61,463 nt of DNA from Bacteroidales bacterium (GCA_900770215.1 CAAGJW010000047.1:1-61463); one strand, 5' to 3'. Counted from the first letter of the stretch, positions 25,562 to 33,929 are shown. Notes: generated from the letters alone by a model not told the origin. Made by a program: numbers and translations.

Positions 25562-26308
25562 TCACTCGATGGGGTAGGGGTAGGTAATGTTCCACAGAAA
25601 CAAGGCATTGCCCGGCATCGACTGGCCGGCCAGGCAGCGGTCTTTGTGCTCGATCACGTCGTCAAATTGCTCGACTGTGATTTTGTGCATTCCCACATCG
25701 ATCAAGGTGCCCACGATGGCCCTCACCATGTTGCGCAAGAAGCGGTCGGCCGTGATGGTAAACACCCACCGCTCGCCGTCGAGTGGCGTCCACTGGGCGT
25801 GTGTCACCTTGCAATTGTTGGTTTTCACGTCGGTGTGCAGCTTGCTGAACGACGTGAAATCGGTGTGCAGCCTCAGCCTGCCGGCTGCCTCGTTCATCAA
25901 GTCGAAGTCGAGCGGGTGATGACACGCCCAGCTGTACTTGTCGAGAAAGGGGCTCTTACGAGTGTGAATGAAATACTTGTAGGTGCGGCTGGTGGCGTCA
26001 AACCGCGCGTGGGCATCGTCGGCCACGGGAAATATCTTGTAGATGGCAATGCTCCTGCCCAGTATGCCGTTGAGGCTGTGCACGAGCCGCCCAGTGTCGG
26101 CGATGGGCGCGCTGGTGTCGAAGTGCGCAATCATCATGGCGGCGTTCACGCCCGTGTCGGTACGCCCGGCTCCAGTGATGCCTATGGGTGCGTGCAGCAC
26201 CGTGGCCATGGCTTGCTCAATGGCCTGTTGCACGCTCACATCGTGGGGTTGCACTTGCCAGCCGTGGTAGGGGCTGCCATCATAGGCCAGTCTTATGAAG
26301 TAGCGCAT
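25562..26308 (-). CDS. truA: tRNA pseudouridine(38-40) synthase TruA
   Basis: 248 residues from the ATG at 26308. The start MRYFIRLAYDGSPYHGWQVQ is the conserved TruA opening, so the longer upstream frame is rejected. GAGRTDTGVNA contains the catalytic Asp51. FLRNMVRAIVGTLIDVG near the C-terminus is the second conserved block. The enzyme makes pseudouridine at positions 38-40 in the anticodon arm of many tRNAs. It lies 37 bases downstream of speA on the same strand and may be transcribed with it. Confidence 0.95.
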   Translation of the reverse strand: MRYFIRLAYDGSPYHGWQVQPHDVSVQQAIEQAMATVLHAPIGITGAGRTDTGVNAAMMIAHFDTSAPIADTGRLVHSLNGILGRSIAIYKIFPVADDAHARFDATSRTYKYFIHTRKSPFLDKYSWACHHPLDFDLMNEAAGRLRLHTDFTSFSKLHTDVKTNNCKVTHAQWTPLDGERWVFTITADRFLRNMVRAIVGTLIDVGMHKITVEQFDDVIEHKDRCLAGQSMPGNALFLWNITYPYPIE

Positions 26309-26345
26309 GAGCGGAGAAAATATTGCTTGTTGTGCGTGATCGGGT

Positions 26346-28268
26346 TCAATCTTTTTCCAGATAGGTGTAGCCGTAGAGCCCCGAGCGGTAGTTGCGCACA
26401 AACTCGTTGCCCTCGTCGCTGGTGATCTTGCCGCTGCGTATCGACTCGGTCACCCACGACTCCACGTTGCGCACCAGCTGCTTGGGACTGAACTCTACAT
26501 ATTCGAGCACCTCGGCCACCGTCTCGCCGTCGATCATCTGCTCGATGTCGTAGTGGTCTTTGTACACATTGATGTGCACGGCGTTGGTGTCGCCAAAGAG
26601 GTTGTGCATGTCGCCCAGTATCTCCTGGTAGGCTCCCACCAGAAACACGCCCAGGTAGTAGTGCTCGCCCTTCTTGAGGGTGTGCACAGGCAAGGCGTGG
26701 GTGATGCCAGTGGGCGAGGTGAAGTTGGCTATCTTGCCATCGCTGTCGCATGTGATGTCCTGCACGGTGGCCATGTGGTCGGGCCGCTCGTTGAGCCTCG
26801 ATATGGGCATTACCGGGAATACCTGGTCGATGGCCCAGCTGTCGGGCAGCGACTGGAACAGCGAGAAGTTGCAGAAGTATTTCTCGGGCAATAGCTTGGC
26901 CACGCTGCGCAGCTCGTCGGGGGCGTGGCGCAGCTCTTGGGTGATCAGGTCTACCTCGCGGGCTACCGACCAAAACAGCTTCTCGACCATGGCACGGGTG
27001 CGCAGGTCGATGAGCCCCAGGCTGAAGCGGTCGAGCGCCTCCTCGCGTATCTGCAGGGCGTCGTGCCAGTCCTCGAGCAGACGTGCCTTGTTGATTTTGT
27101 CCCATATCTCATACAGGTCCTTCACCAGGTCGTTGTCGTCGTCGTTGATCTTGTCGGTTTCCTCGTTCCACTTGGGCAAGCCGGCGGTTTCCAGCACCTC
27201 CATCACGAGCACCGAGTGATGGGCAGTGAGGCTGCGGCCGCTCTCGTTGATGATGTTGGGGTGCTTCAGCCCATTCTTGTCGCACACGTCGACAAAGGTG
27301 TAGACGGCATCGTTCACATACTCCTGTATCGAGTAGTTCATCGAGTGGCCGGTGGCGCTGTTGTGGCTGCCGTCGTAGTCCACGCCCAAGCCGCCGCCTA
27401 TGTCGACAAAGTCGATCTTAAAGCCCATCTGGGAGAGTTGCACATAGAATTGCGAGGCCTCGCGCAGGGCGTTTTTGATGCGGCGTATCTTGGTCACCTG
27501 GCTGCCTATGTGGAAGTGGATGAGCTTGAGGCAGGTCATCATGTTGTGTGCCTTCAAGAAGTCGAGCGCCTCGAAGAGCTCGCTGGTGTTGAGCCCGAAC
27601 TTGCTGCGATCGCCGCCGCTCTCTTCCCACTTGCCGCTGCCGCTGCTCGAGAGCTTGATGCGTATGCCTATGTTAGGCGCAATGTTGAGCTGCTTGGCCA
27701 CGTTGGCAATCAGGTGCAGCTCGTTGAGCTTCTCTACCACAAGGAAGATGCGGCGTCCCATCTTCTGTGCCAACAGTGCCAACTCGATATATTCACGGTC
27801 TTTGTAGCCGTTGCATATGATGAGCGAGTTGTCGTTCACGTCGGCCATGTTGATGGCCAGCACGGCGTGCAGCTCGGGCTTGGACCCGGCCTCGAGCCCT
27901 ATCTTGAATTTCTTGCCATGACTCACGATTTCCTCTACCACGGGTCGCATTTGGTTCACCTTGATGGGGTAGATCACAAAGTTCTCGCCGTTGTAGTTGT
28001 ACTCCTTGGCTGCTTTCTTGAAGCAACGCGATATCTTCTCGATGCGGTTGTCGAGTATGTCGGGAAATCTCAACAAGATGGGGGCCGTGATGTTGCGAGA
28101 GCGCAGGTCGTCCATCACGTCCATCAAGTCGACTGGCACACAGTCTTTTTTGGGTGTAACGGTGATGTGCCCGTTCTCGTTGATTGAGAAATAGTCAAGT
28201 CCCCAACCATTGATGTTGTATAGCTCGGCGCTGTCGTCGATGCGCCACTTGTTGATGCTTGCTGTCAT
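26346..28268 (-). CDS. speA: Biosynthetic arginine decarboxylase SpeA
   Basis: 640 residues, the normal length of the alanine-racemase-fold arginine decarboxylases. VIYPIKVNQ contains the PLP lysine (Lys103). IDFVDIGGGLGVDYDGSHN is the glycine-rich phosphate-binding loop and VCDKNGLKHPNIINESGR a further conserved block. It turns arginine into agmatine, the first step of polyamine synthesis; these bacteria often use agmatine to make N-carbamoylputrescine and spermidine. The start is supported by NKWRIDDSAELYNINGWG, common to the family. A TAACTTTG box lies only 4 bases from the start codon, so the message may be leaderless. Confidence 0.95.
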   Translation of the reverse strand: MTASINKWRIDDSAELYNINGWGLDYFSINENGHITVTPKKDCVPVDLMDVMDDLRSRNITAPILLRFPDILDNRIEKISRCFKKAAKEYNYNGENFVIYPIKVNQMRPVVEEIVSHGKKFKIGLEAGSKPELHAVLAINMADVNDNSLIICNGYKDREYIELALLAQKMGRRIFLVVEKLNELHLIANVAKQLNIAPNIGIRIKLSSSGSGKWEESGGDRSKFGLNTSELFEALDFLKAHNMMTCLKLIHFHIGSQVTKIRRIKNALREASQFYVQLSQMGFKIDFVDIGGGLGVDYDGSHNSATGHSMNYSIQEYVNDAVYTFVDVCDKNGLKHPNIINESGRSLTAHHSVLVMEVLETAGLPKWNEETDKINDDDNDLVKDLYEIWDKINKARLLEDWHDALQIREEALDRFSLGLIDLRTRAMVEKLFWSVAREVDLITQELRHAPDELRSVAKLLPEKYFCNFSLFQSLPDSWAIDQVFPVMPISRLNERPDHMATVQDITCDSDGKIANFTSPTGITHALPVHTLKKGEHYYLGVFLVGAYQEILGDMHNLFGDTNAVHINVYKDHYDIEQMIDGETVAEVLEYVEFSPKQLVRNVESWVTESIRSGKITSDEGNEFVRNYRSGLYGYTYLEKD

Positions 28269-28272
28269 GCTG

Positions 28273-28280
28273 CAAAGTTA
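28273..28280 (-). promoter_or_regulatory. -7 box abutting the speA start codon
   Basis: The minus strand reads TAACTTTG with its G only 5 bases from the ATG. If used, the transcript would start at or within the first bases of the coding sequence. Confidence 0.4.
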
Positions 28281-28509
28281 GCAAAAACTACTCAAACTTT
28301 GCACGCTTTTCCTTCTTTATATTCATGCTTGAAAATTATAATTCAGCATTGCAAATTGCAATTGTTGTTGTGCCTTTCCTGTTTTCAATAGGGTGAGTCT
28401 TGAGGCGTTGTGGAAGGTGGCAACTACGGTGCTGTGAGGATGGTGTGCGGTTTAATTACCTGAAAATCAGTTGAGCGGAATGAAAGTTGTAAATTTTTTG
28501 CACTTATCT
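28281..28509. other. Intergenic stretch between speA and the SRP RNA
   Basis: About 230 AT-rich bases. Apart from the promoter boxes at each edge, no gene, repeat or stable hairpin was seen. Confidence 0.5.
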
Positions 28510-28540
28510 TTTGGCACGATAGAAAAAAAACGTACCTTTG
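28510..28540 (+). promoter_or_regulatory. Promoter of the SRP RNA
   Basis: TTTG (28510-28513) and TACCTTTG (28533-28540) are separated by exactly 19 bases, a consensus Bacteroidetes promoter. Confidence 0.8.
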
Positions 28541-28545
28541 CACCT

Positions 28546-28640
28546 GGAAAGCTGCACGGCCAGCTCCCTCAGAATCCCCCAGGTCTTAACCGAAGCAAGG
28601 GTATGAGGTTGTAGCGGCGCGATGTGGCTTTCTTTTTTTT
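28546..28640 (+). ncRNA. ffs: Signal recognition particle RNA (4.5S-type, bacterial small SRP RNA)
   Basis: The transcript closes with GAAAGC/GCTTTC at its ends, then CCTCA/TGAGG and CCC/GGG inner stems. The tip reads CAGGTC...CGAAGCAAGG, matching the conserved symmetric loop of domain IV (CAGG opposite AGCA) that binds Ffh. The mature RNA ends at about 28632 and is followed by T8. It lacks an Alu domain, as expected in Gram-negative bacteria. The terminal loop is not a standard GGAA tetraloop but a UUAACC-like loop. The RNA guides membrane proteins to FtsY and SecYEG. Confidence 0.85.
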
Positions 28641-28674
28641 GTGCCTTAATCCATTCTCCTCATGCTTAGTGCTC

Positions 28675-28766
28675 AGGCGGAAGCTGCTGCCCAAGGCGAC
28701 CATTATATAACTGCTTGGGGCCAATTGGGTCGCTGTTTCGGCTTGGCTACAACCAAGCGCCGCCTG
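28675..28766. ncRNA. Strongly structured intergenic element with pseudoknot potential
   Basis: Six-base arms AGGCGG (28675-28680) and CCGCCT (28760-28765) can enclose the element. Inside, CCCAAG (28690-28695) pairs with CTTGGG (28714-28719), and GCGACC (28696-28701) pairs with GGTCGC (28728-28733) in crossing order, an H-type pseudoknot. A third hairpin GCTTGG/CCAAGC (28741-28746 with 28753-28758) has a six-base loop. The CCAAG/CTTGG segments can swap partners. It lies after the SRP terminator and before the next -7 box, so its transcript and strand are not settled. No known class was recognised. Confidence 0.4.
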
Positions 28767-28833
28767 CTTGCTCGATTAGTATCCACAATTCTGCTATTGG
28801 TCTATTTCATTTTTATCTTTTAGGGGTTTGTTT

Positions 28834-28841
28834 TACGTTTG
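28834..28841 (+). promoter_or_regulatory. Probable -7 box of the Ala-rich protein gene
   Basis: TACGTTTG matches TAnnTTTG, 49 bases before the ATG at 28891. No clear -33 box. Confidence 0.45.
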
Positions 28842-28890
28842 CATCGCGTAAAGCAAGTAAGGAAATTGAAGACATAAAATCGAAATGATT

Positions 28891-29436
28891 ATGAAAAAGA
28901 TGGTTTTTATCATGCTGGTTGCCGCCATGGCGGCAGGCATGCAGGCTCAAGTGAGTGTGAATGGTGTGATCAAGGCTGCCCAAACGGCCAGCAAGGTCTC
29001 TGAGGTGGCCAGCAAGGCTGGCAGTGTGGCATCGGCCCTGGGAGTGAATAAAAACAGCCAAATCGCTGCCTCGGCAATAGAGGAGGTGGCCAAGCAGGCC
29101 GTGGAGTCTCGGGCTAAGCAAGCGGCTCAGTCGGCCGTGAAGTCGACTGCCGAGTCGGCGGTTGAGTCGCTGGCCAAGGGCGTGGTCGAGGGCAACAGTA
29201 GCAGCTCGGTGGGGCAGGCAGTGAAGGCCGTGCAGAAAGCCAGGAAGGTGGCCAAGACCGCCAAGACGGTGAAAACGGTCACTGGCGGCAGCAGTTTGTC
29301 GGCAACGAGCGTTGTCTCCAATGCTTTGGGCAATGCTGCTACCGGCAGTGTGAAAAGCGCAGCCAAGAGTGCGGTGAAGAAAGCCGCCGAAAGCGCTGCC
29401 CAGGATGCGGTGAAAAGCGCCCTGCACCTGCAGTGA
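28891..29436 (+). CDS. Exported Ala/Lys/Ser-rich low-complexity protein
   Basis: 181 residues from the ATG at 28891 (an in-frame ATG lies at 28885). The signal peptide MKKMVFIMLVAAMAAGMQAQ is followed by a mature part made almost entirely of Ala, Ser, Lys, Val and Glu, with recurring units of the type KSAAKSAVKKAAESAAQDAV. It has no Cys or Trp, one Arg-rich turn and a GGSSLSATS break in the middle. The pattern predicts long amphipathic helices, like LEA-type, apolipoprotein-like or histone-H1-like tails. It should be periplasmic or surface-exposed. No family is recognised and the function is unknown. A terminator follows. Confidence 0.75.
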   Translation: MKKMVFIMLVAAMAAGMQAQVSVNGVIKAAQTASKVSEVASKAGSVASALGVNKNSQIAASAIEEVAKQAVESRAKQAAQSAVKSTAESAVESLAKGVVEGNSSSSVGQAVKAVQKARKVAKTAKTVKTVTGGSSLSATSVVSNALGNAATGSVKSAAKSAVKKAAESAAQDAVKSALHLQ

Positions 29437-29478
29437 CCGATCGGCACGCCTACTCTTATATTCTACAAGTCGGCACTT

Positions 29479-29520
29479 CGTCGGCTCTTCCTCTGCGAGA
29501 ATGGCCGTCGTTGTTTTTTT
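29479..29520 (+). terminator. Terminator of the Ala-rich protein gene
   Basis: A 7-base stem with one mismatch (29479-29485 with 29504-29510) is followed by TTG and a long T run. The T run touches the convergent peptidase gene. Confidence 0.5.
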
Positions 29521-30768
29521 TTATTTCTTTGCCGAGTCGGTGTTTCCCACCAGCGTCTCGCAATAGCTGCGTTGCATGACGCGTGCGTCGAGCACCGACA
29601 TTTGGGTGTTGAGCATCACAAAGGCCAGGTCGTGCCCGTTGCCATCCTTGCAATAGCCGGCTATCGAGCTTATGCCATAGGGGTGCGACAGTGTGCCCGT
29701 CTTGCCGTGTATCTTGCCCTTGAGGCCCTCGCGGCCATAGCCCTTGCCCCGCAGTGTGCCATCGACGCCCGATATCGACAGCCCGGTGAGCAGCGACTTG
29801 TAGATGTCTTTGTGCTGGTAGCCGTATTTGAGTATCGTGGCCAGTGCCACAGGCGACAGGTGGTTGTGAATGCACAGGCCGCAACCGTCGTGCACGATCA
29901 GCGAGGTGTCGGTCAGGCCCAAGTCGTGCCGCATGAAGCGGCGCATGTATTCAACCCCCGCAGAGGCAGGCTCTAGGTTGGGATTGCTGCGATGGCCCAT
30001 GGTATAGAGCAGTGCCGTGGCCTGGGTATTGGAGCTGTGCTTGAGCATGTGGTTGACGGCTATCTGGATGCCGCTTGAGTACCTGAAACGGTACACCGAG
30101 CCGCGGGGCACTTTGCCATATACTACCTGGGCGTCGTCGAAGTGGTAGCCTGCGCTGGCAAATTGTGCCTTCACCAGGCTTCTCACCTTGTCGGGACCCT
30201 TGTAGAGCATGCCGTAGCGCGAAAAACTCAAGTCCCATGGGTACCAGTGTGCTTCGGCCTGCACCTTGTCCTTGAGCAGCAAGTCGAGCACCAGGCGGCC
30301 TTGTACGTGGGCTATGCCCTGCTGCTTGAGTGCACTGGTGAAGAGTGCCAGGTTTTCGGGCTGGAGCTGTGGATCGAGGTCGGCTTTGAAGATGACGTCG
30401 CCCACCAGGGTGTCGTTTTTCATCTTTCCATGGGTGTAGAGCGAAGTGCTGTAGCGGTAGTTGCTGCCCAGCAGGTGCAGACCAGCTACTGTGGTGAGCA
30501 GCTTGGTGCACGAGGCTACTGGCAGCGATAGGCTCTCGTTCAGGCCATATACTGGCTTGTCGGCCGTGAGGTCGTATACATATATGGCCAGCTGGCCTTG
30601 TACCCTGGGCTTTGACGCAAATTTCTCAAGGCGGCTTTGCAGGGCCGTGTCGACAGGAAGGTTGGGCTTGGTCGCGGGCGCTGTGGCTGTTTTCTTGTTG
30701 TGGCTGCAGCCGGCCATGACGATGAGTAGTAGTGTGGCGATGAGTAGTCGTTGAGTAGTCGTGTGCAT
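29521..30768 (-). CDS. dacB: PBP4-type D-alanyl-D-alanine carboxypeptidase/endopeptidase (S13), lipoprotein
   Basis: 415 residues from the ATG at 30768, which begins a lipoprotein signal with lipobox VMAGC (Cys21). Active-site motifs of the S13 family are present: SCTK (Ser86, Lys89), SSN in MLKHSSNTQA, and KTG in IHGKTGTLS. It should cut D-Ala-D-Ala or peptide crosslinks in peptidoglycan in the periplasm. It is shorter than E. coli DacB (477 residues), which suggests a reduced domain II or III. The lipid anchor differs from the soluble E. coli enzyme. Confidence 0.88.
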   Translation of the reverse strand: MHTTTQRLLIATLLLIVMAGCSHNKKTATAPATKPNLPVDTALQSRLEKFASKPRVQGQLAIYVYDLTADKPVYGLNESLSLPVASCTKLLTTVAGLHLLGSNYRYSTSLYTHGKMKNDTLVGDVIFKADLDPQLQPENLALFTSALKQQGIAHVQGRLVLDLLLKDKVQAEAHWYPWDLSFSRYGMLYKGPDKVRSLVKAQFASAGYHFDDAQVVYGKVPRGSVYRFRYSSGIQIAVNHMLKHSSNTQATALLYTMGHRSNPNLEPASAGVEYMRRFMRHDLGLTDTSLIVHDGCGLCIHNHLSPVALATILKYGYQHKDIYKSLLTGLSISGVDGTLRGKGYGREGLKGKIHGKTGTLSHPYGISSIAGYCKDGNGHDLAFVMLNTQMSVLDARVMQRSYCETLVGNTDSAKK

Positions 30769-30800
30769 CTTCTTTTTTATATGTCTCCTGAAAAATTGTT

Positions 30801-30831
30801 CAAAGCTATCAAAAAAATGGCAACAGCGCAA
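30801..30831 (-). promoter_or_regulatory. Promoter of the PBP4-type gene
   Basis: On the minus strand TTG (30829-30831), a 20-base spacer and TAGCTTTG (30801-30808). The start codon follows about 32 bases later. Confidence 0.6.
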
Positions 30832-30969
30832 CTTTGCCCCGTTTTTATAGGAAATATTCACACTTGCCTGCGTGCAAAGGAACAATGATGATAAATGGGA
30901 AAACGTGCACAGCCCCCTGTGAGAGTTGTGCACGCTTCTCCTTTTGTTGCCGATGTGTTGCGGCAGGTG

Positions 30970-31548
30970 CTATTTTATCGAGTCGGCCGGTGCCGGCGCG
31001 CCGCTCTTGGCGATGTCCATTGTCACCAGCCAGTAGGCCTCGCGGTCGTTGCCCGCATTCACATAGCTGAGTTTGAGGGTCACGGCCGTCTTCTTGTCGT
31101 CATATTTTGCCACCTCTTTCACATTGTCGTTGTCGGGCTGTGCCTGGGCCACGGCATATTTTTGGTATTTGCCTGCCAGCATGGCCTTGAGCTGGTCGTA
31201 GAAGCCTTTGGCGCTCTTGCCCTTGTCGGGATAGGCCGACTCGGGGAATGCCGACTCGCACGAGATGCCCGTCACCACGTCGTGCGGGAATTGCAAGTGG
31301 GCCGTGGCAAAGGCCACGTCGCCGTAGGCCACCGGACCGCTCACCTCGCAGCTCACCTTGGGCGTTGCGTCAAAGTCGCAGCCGCTCTTGTCGAGTGAGT
31401 CGATGGCTGTGGTCTTGGCATCGCCCAGCCTCACGCCCAGCACGCTGGCATCAATTTGATTGGTTTCCTTGTTCTCATTGCTCTTGTTGCAGCTGGTGAC
31501 CCCTGCCACCAGAAGCGTGATTGCAAAAATCAAAAGATATTTCTTCAT
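30970..31548 (-). CDS. Lipoprotein of unknown function
   Basis: 192 residues from the ATG at 31548, which starts MKKYLLIFAITLLVAGVTSC with lipobox at Cys20. The mature part carries a conserved-looking block GVRLGDAKTTAIDSLDKSGC and a beta-rich C-terminal half (AVTLKLSYVNAG). It ends in a polar tail. No family name is recognised. A TAACTTTG box lies 27 bases before the start (31576-31583). Confidence 0.7.
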   Translation of the reverse strand: MKKYLLIFAITLLVAGVTSCNKSNENKETNQIDASVLGVRLGDAKTTAIDSLDKSGCDFDATPKVSCEVSGPVAYGDVAFATAHLQFPHDVVTGISCESAFPESAYPDKGKSAKGFYDQLKAMLAGKYQKYAVAQAQPDNDNVKEVAKYDDKKTAVTLKLSYVNAGNDREAYWLVTMDIAKSGAPAPADSIK

Positions 31549-31805
31549 TTTCTTTTTCGGTTGGTTTATTTTGCACAAAGTTAATGATTTTTTGTCTCAT
31601 AACATAAGTTTTGTTGCTCTTTTGATTCCAGTCGTTGTGCAGGATATGGTCAACGGCCATGTTACTTGGGGCTGTGCCACCCTATGGCTTTAACATAATG
31701 TGAACAAAATAACTAATCGGGTATAAAATAATTAACATTTAAGTTTAAATTTAACTTAACAAATCGGTTTGTCGATAAAAATGGGCTATTCATATATTAG
31801 ATTTG
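31549..31805. other. AT-rich intergenic stretch
   Basis: It holds a -7 box for the lipoprotein gene on the minus strand (31576-31583) and a TAGATTTG box on the plus strand (31798-31805). It is otherwise AT-rich, with no stable hairpin or ORF of interest. Confidence 0.5.
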
Positions 31806-31982
31806 TTGGCGTCAAATATTTGCATTTACTTTGCTCACAGAAAAACAAAAAGAGTAATAGAGTTTTCTCATAAGCATAGGTTTATTTGTTTAGTTTATAC
31901 ATTATTTCAGCTTTAAGTCTTGATCATGAACGACACTTAAACGTATTGAAGCCACTGGGCAGGATTGCTCGGTGGCTTTTTT
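31806..31982 (+). ncRNA. Candidate small RNA ending in a rho-independent terminator
   Basis: A terminator hairpin GCCACTG/CGGTGGC followed by T6 (about 31949-31981) stands on the plus strand with no plus-strand protein gene for over 2.4 kb upstream. A TAGATTTG box (31798-31805) could start a transcript of about 170 nt. A tiny ORF of four codons (MNDT) lies before the hairpin at about 31926. The promoter lacks a clear -33 box, so the call is weak. Confidence 0.35.
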
Positions 31983-32022
31983 CATGCAGTTTTGAGGTGA
32001 GTGCTTGCCATGCACAGTCGCG

Positions 32023-33078
32023 CTATATGCCCATGAGGTCGCGGTAGATGTCGAGGGCCACTTTCATGTCGGCGTCGGTGACGGTGTTGTTCACTTTCAC
32101 GTTGCCGCAGCTGGCGAGCAGGCTGCAGTTGATTTCGCCATTCAGGCTTTTCTTGTCGTGATGCATGAGCTCGAGCAGGGTGTGGTAGTCGTCGCAGGTG
32201 ATGTAGAAGGCACCATAGTGGGTCTTTACATAGTGGGCAAGGCGGTGCAGATCGGTCGTGGGGAAGTGCATCGCCATGTGCGAGAGCACTGTCTCGGCCA
32301 CAAGTCCCCAGGCCACGGCGTAGCCGTGAGGCACGGGCTTGCCCCTGTGCAGTGCCATGCTCTCAAAGGCGTGCCCCACGGTGTGCCCCAGGTTGAGCGC
32401 TCGTCGCAGTCCTTGCTCGTGAGGGTCTTGGCTCACGATGCGTTCTTTCACGAGCACCGATGTCTTGAGCAGCTCGAGCAGGCGGTCGTAGTCGACGTGT
32501 GCAAGGTCGAAGTCGAGCAAGGTTTCAAAGTCGTCGTGACTGCTGAGCATGCCGTGCTTTATCATCTCGGCAAAGCCCGATTTGAGCTCGGTTGCCGGCA
32601 GGGTCTTGAAAAACCGTGTCGTGATGATAACGTCGGTGGCTTCATCGAAGCAGCCTATCTCGTTTTTCAAGCCGTTGAAGTTGATGCCCGTCTTGCCGCC
32701 CACGGCGGCGTCGACGGCACTGAGCAGGGTGGTGGGGCAGTTCATGAAGGGGATGCCGCGCTTGTAGGTGGCGGCGGCAAAGCCTCCCAAGTCGGTCACC
32801 ACACCGCCACCCAGGTTCACGACGAGCGACCTGCGTGTTGCGCCCATTGCCTCCAGGCTTTTCCACACCTCGACCAGTGTGTCGAGATTTTTGTGGGTGT
32901 CGCCAGGCCCGATGGTGATCACGCTGGCGTGTTTCAGGGCTTGGCACTCGATGAGAGGCAGCACTGCCTGGGCGGTGTTGGTGTCGACAACGACTGCCAG
33001 GCGATTGAAGTGCTTAGCGGCAAGCAGGTCGTCGAGTGTGCTGTCGATATCGTTGGTGAAAACAATATTTTGTCTCAT
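32023..33078 (-). CDS. aroB: 3-dehydroquinate synthase
   Basis: 351 residues from the ATG at 33078 (MRQNIVFTNDIDSTLDDLL); the longer frame upstream would run into the gene before it. NAD-binding and active-site motifs are present: VNLGGGVVTDLGGFAA, CPTTLLSAVDAAVGGKTGIN, and metal ligands in LNLGHTVGHAFESM plus the PHGYAVAWGLVAE block. It makes 3-dehydroquinate from DAHP in the shikimate pathway. It lies 37 bases downstream of the HAD phosphatase gene on the same strand and is probably transcribed with it. Confidence 0.95.
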   Translation of the reverse strand: MRQNIVFTNDIDSTLDDLLAAKHFNRLAVVVDTNTAQAVLPLIECQALKHASVITIGPGDTHKNLDTLVEVWKSLEAMGATRRSLVVNLGGGVVTDLGGFAAATYKRGIPFMNCPTTLLSAVDAAVGGKTGINFNGLKNEIGCFDEATDVIITTRFFKTLPATELKSGFAEMIKHGMLSSHDDFETLLDFDLAHVDYDRLLELLKTSVLVKERIVSQDPHEQGLRRALNLGHTVGHAFESMALHRGKPVPHGYAVAWGLVAETVLSHMAMHFPTTDLHRLAHYVKTHYGAFYITCDDYHTLLELMHHDKKSLNGEINCSLLASCGNVKVNNTVTDADMKVALDIYRDLMGI

Positions 33079-33115
33079 AGCTGCCTGTGTGTAATATAGA
33101 CGGATGAAATGACTT

Positions 33116-33856
33116 TTAGGCCTGTGTCGTTTTGAAGGCTTCGAGCAGTGCAGGCAGGGCGCTTGCAAGAGCGTTCATGTCGGGATACACGATATCGGCT
33201 CCTGCCTTGTAGAGGTCCTTCTCGGGGATGGGTCCTGTAGTCACGCCTATGGTGAAGCTGCCCGAGGCATGTCCCGATTGCACGCCCAGGGGGGCGTTTT
33301 CAATCACGATGCACTGGCTTGGTTTGGCTCCGGCCTTGAGCTGTGCTTTCATGTAGGGCTCGGGACTGGGCTTGCCATGCTTGGTGTCGGCAGCTGTGAT
33401 GCGCTCTTGTGCGAAGAGGCCTGCATAGTCCCTGTCGATGCGCTCGAGCAGCAGGGGCTCGCCGCTCCCGGTCACGAGCACGTTTTTGATGCCGGCATTC
33501 TTCAGTGTTGAGAGCACTTGGGAGGCTCCGGTCATCATGGCGGGCTCGCCCAACTCCTTGAAGTAGCGGCTTTTCACTTTGTAGAGCTCACGCGCCTCGT
33601 CGTCGGTGATGTTTTTGCCTGAGCCGCGTTTAAATAAGAGTTTGATGATTTCGACGCCAGTCATGCCCTCATAGAGGTAGAACTCGTCGCGCGTGCACTT
33701 CACGCCGTTTTTCTTCATGAGCTTCACCCAGGCGCGAGTGTGATTCTTCATCGAGTCGTAGAGCACACCGTCGCAGTCTATGAGGGCAACCTTGATTTCG
33801 GCCTGCTTGTTGCCTGTCGATTTGAGATAATTGGCGATTGCGTTTTGTTCAGTCAT
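33116..33856 (-). CDS. HAD superfamily hydrolase (beta-phosphoglucomutase/phosphoglycolate phosphatase-like)
   Basis: 246 residues. Motif I is LIDCDGVLYDSMKNH (nucleophile Asp), motif II VLVTGSGEPLLLER, and motif III has the conserved Lys in KHGKPSPEPYMKA followed by VIENAPLGVQSG. A helical cap follows motif I, so it is a subfamily IA member. It probably acts on a small phosphorylated sugar in the cytoplasm. Its exact substrate cannot be told. Downstream aroB is on the same strand. Confidence 0.85.
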   Translation of the reverse strand: MTEQNAIANYLKSTGNKQAEIKVALIDCDGVLYDSMKNHTRAWVKLMKKNGVKCTRDEFYLYEGMTGVEIIKLLFKRGSGKNITDDEARELYKVKSRYFKELGEPAMMTGASQVLSTLKNAGIKNVLVTGSGEPLLLERIDRDYAGLFAQERITAADTKHGKPSPEPYMKAQLKAGAKPSQCIVIENAPLGVQSGHASGSFTIGVTTGPIPEKDLYKAGADIVYPDMNALASALPALLEAFKTTQA

Positions 33857-33929
33857 AATAACCTTTGTGATGAATTTTCTTTATTTTTTTATTTATATAG
33901 TGTGATGTTGTTTCTGTTCTAGTGTGGAT

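Noticed and set aside
25399..25587. A 62-codon ORF across the candidate small RNA
   Set aside because: It reads straight through the terminator and a second hairpin, has no recognisable sequence features, and overlaps the end of truA.
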